Assembly (NCBI RefSeq): GCF_002211365.1
Contig: NZ_LOKZ01000002.1
Coordinates: 155,525 to 219,524 of the forward strand
Source: Rhizobium sp. R711
GTDB lineage: Bacteria > Pseudomonadota > Alphaproteobacteria > Rhizobiales > Rhizobiaceae
Length of the DNA: 64,000 nt
Direction: 5' to 3'
In this document: one piece after another, positions 63,424-64,000 of the stretch
How positions within the stretch are numbered: the stretch's first letter is position 1
Layout of the letters: each line of letters opens with the position of its first letter
Program-made: the position numbers and the translations under genes
The notes under the pieces: generated by a model
Told to the model about the DNA's origin: nothing
What the model saw: the letters and a program-made list of their open reading frames with translations, nothing else
The model's database searches: none

Positions 63424-63732
63424 ATGGGATATGTATCCGCGAGGGCGTACGGAAGAACCTCGCGTCAAGGACCGGAATTGGTAGAATCGTCGGCGTCTTC
63501 TGCAGCGCGTGTAGCCTCCCTGGTGGAGGCGCTGATCAGTGCCGGATGCGATATGTGGTCCGTCGGTACGGGCTACTTTATGGGAGAGCCGCGTGAGGAA
63601 CCCGCGGCAACCCGTGCTCAGGAAATTCTGCGTGAATTTGGTCCGAGGGACCACTTGAAGACCGAAATCTCAAATCACCTGCGGGCAATCGGTCGCGACA
63701 TCGCCCGCGACTTCGCCTTGGACCAGATCTAA
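63424..63732 (+). CDS. Small hypothetical protein
   Basis: A possible 102-residue protein. The N-terminus is rich in Ser and Arg, and the remainder has alternating charged and hydrophobic residues suggestive of helices (ASLVEALISAGCDMWSVGTGY, then TRAQEILREFGPRDHLKTEISNHLRAIGRDIARDFAL). No known family is recognised. The ribosome-binding site is weak (AAGGAAA 13 nt ahead). It converges on hemA with 5 nt between stop codons. An overlapping frame from about 63411 is less protein-like. It could be real or spurious. Confidence 0.4.
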   Translation: MGYVSARAYGRTSRQGPELVESSASSAARVASLVEALISAGCDMWSVGTGYFMGEPREEPAATRAQEILREFGPRDHLKTEISNHLRAIGRDIARDFALDQI

Positions 63733-63737
63733 GCCGA

Positions 63738-64000
63738 CTAGGCCACCTGCCGCGCGAGCGCGCAGCGCGACCAGAGCGAATGCAGGGCGTCGACGAGATG
63801 CTCGATGTCGGCATCGCTGTGCAGCGGCGTCGGGGTGATGCGCAGCCGCTCGGTCTTCTTCGGCACGGTGGGATAGTTGATCGGCTGCACGTAGACACCG
63901 CAATTGTCGATGAGCAGATCGGAGATCCACTTGCACTTGGCGGCATCGCCGACCATGACCGGGACAATATGGCTCGGGTTCGGCATATGCGGAATGCCGC
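63738..64000 (-). CDS. hemA: 5-aminolevulinate synthase HemA, C-terminal part (cut by window edge)
   Basis: The last 86 codons of an ALAS gene entering from the right edge: GIPHMPNPSHIVPVMVGDAAKCKWIS, then NCGVYVQPINYPTVPKKTERLRITPTPLHSDADIEHLVDAL (about residues 28-70 of the fragment), ending LARQVA. The enzyme condenses glycine and succinyl-CoA to 5-aminolevulinate, the Shemin-pathway entry to haem in alphaproteobacteria. The C-terminus is intact. Whether this is the only hemA or a second copy cannot be seen here. Confidence 0.95.
   Translation of the reverse strand, partial: GIPHMPNPSHIVPVMVGDAAKCKWISDLLIDNCGVYVQPINYPTVPKKTERLRITPTPLHSDADIEHLVDALHSLWSRCALARQVA

Noticed and set aside
63312..63596. 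A 94-codon plus-strand frame overlapping the small hypothetical gene
   Set aside because: The start lacks a usable ribosome-binding site spacing and the protein is less plausible than the overlapping 102-residue frame, which itself is only weakly supported.

Overview
The window reads as an alphaproteobacterial, rhizobial (Sinorhizobium/Ensifer-like) accessory replicon, possibly a symbiotic megaplasmid. It has GC-rich sequence and operons packed with ATGA-type overlaps. It carries a StcD-type N-methylproline demethylase, a Rieske betaine demethylase, a second-type complex I (nuo) cluster and the end of a rhizobial-type 5-aminolevulinate synthase gene. In Sinorhizobium meliloti the stc and nuo2 loci are known from pSymA. 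No rRNA, tRNA or CRISPR was seen.

Layout. (1) 1-1632: a frameshifted IS481-type transposase remnant, then ribB under an FMN riboswitch. (2) 1731-12068: a carbohydrate or polyol regulon. A leftward arm encodes a ribose-type ABC importer, two short-chain dehydrogenases and a triose-phosphate isomerase homologue that has lost its catalytic glutamate. A rightward arm encodes a split transketolase, an FGGY kinase and a SorC-type regulator. Copies of one palindromic operator-like motif lie in the divergent promoter and before the regulator gene. (3) 12356-22719: a leftward operon with a GntR regulator, DapA-family aldolase or deaminase, aldehyde dehydrogenase, DAO-type FAD oxidase, a betaine-type (ProU/OpuA) ABC importer, a proline-racemase-family protein with an altered active site, and a GlxA/AraC regulator. 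The set fits degradation of a hydroxyproline- or proline-betaine-like compound. (4) 23132-27383: a second GntR-DapA-oxidase module and a LysR gene.

(5) 27575-44077: a complex I cluster. nuoH, nuoI and a CBS-domain gene run rightward and converge on a long leftward run: nuoJ, nuoK, an additional MrpD/NuoM-like antiporter subunit, a two-helix small protein, a NuoL/MrpD-like subunit, nuoM, nuoN, and then nuoA to nuoG. The complex would have four antiporter-type membrane subunits rather than three. (6) 44644-46575: a chemoreceptor ending in a CheR-type pentapeptide, followed by a strong terminator.

(7) 47440-60853: a betaine (stachydrine-type) catabolic region. It holds a Rieske demethylase and its reductase, a broken M24/creatinase-like (DddP-like) gene, a DUF1643 gene, an operon of a DddQ-like cupin with etfB and etfA, stcD, a divergent TetR regulator, a frameshifted pyrroline-5-carboxylate reductase gene and a second OpuA-type importer. 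(8) 61332-64000: a MsbA-type ABC exporter, a small orphan frame and the 3-prime end of hemA.

How the genes fit together. Two quaternary-amine importers bring in betaines. The Rieske system and StcD would strip N-methyl groups, with electrons probably passing to ETF. Oxidase, DapA-type and aldehyde dehydrogenase enzymes would take a cyclic amino acid toward the TCA cycle, and the modified complex I would receive the NADH. Many of these enzymes are flavoproteins, and the window also has a flavin-regulated ribB. A promoter block shared between the LysR gene and the Rieske gene suggests that these two were once divergent neighbours, now separated by the nuo cluster.
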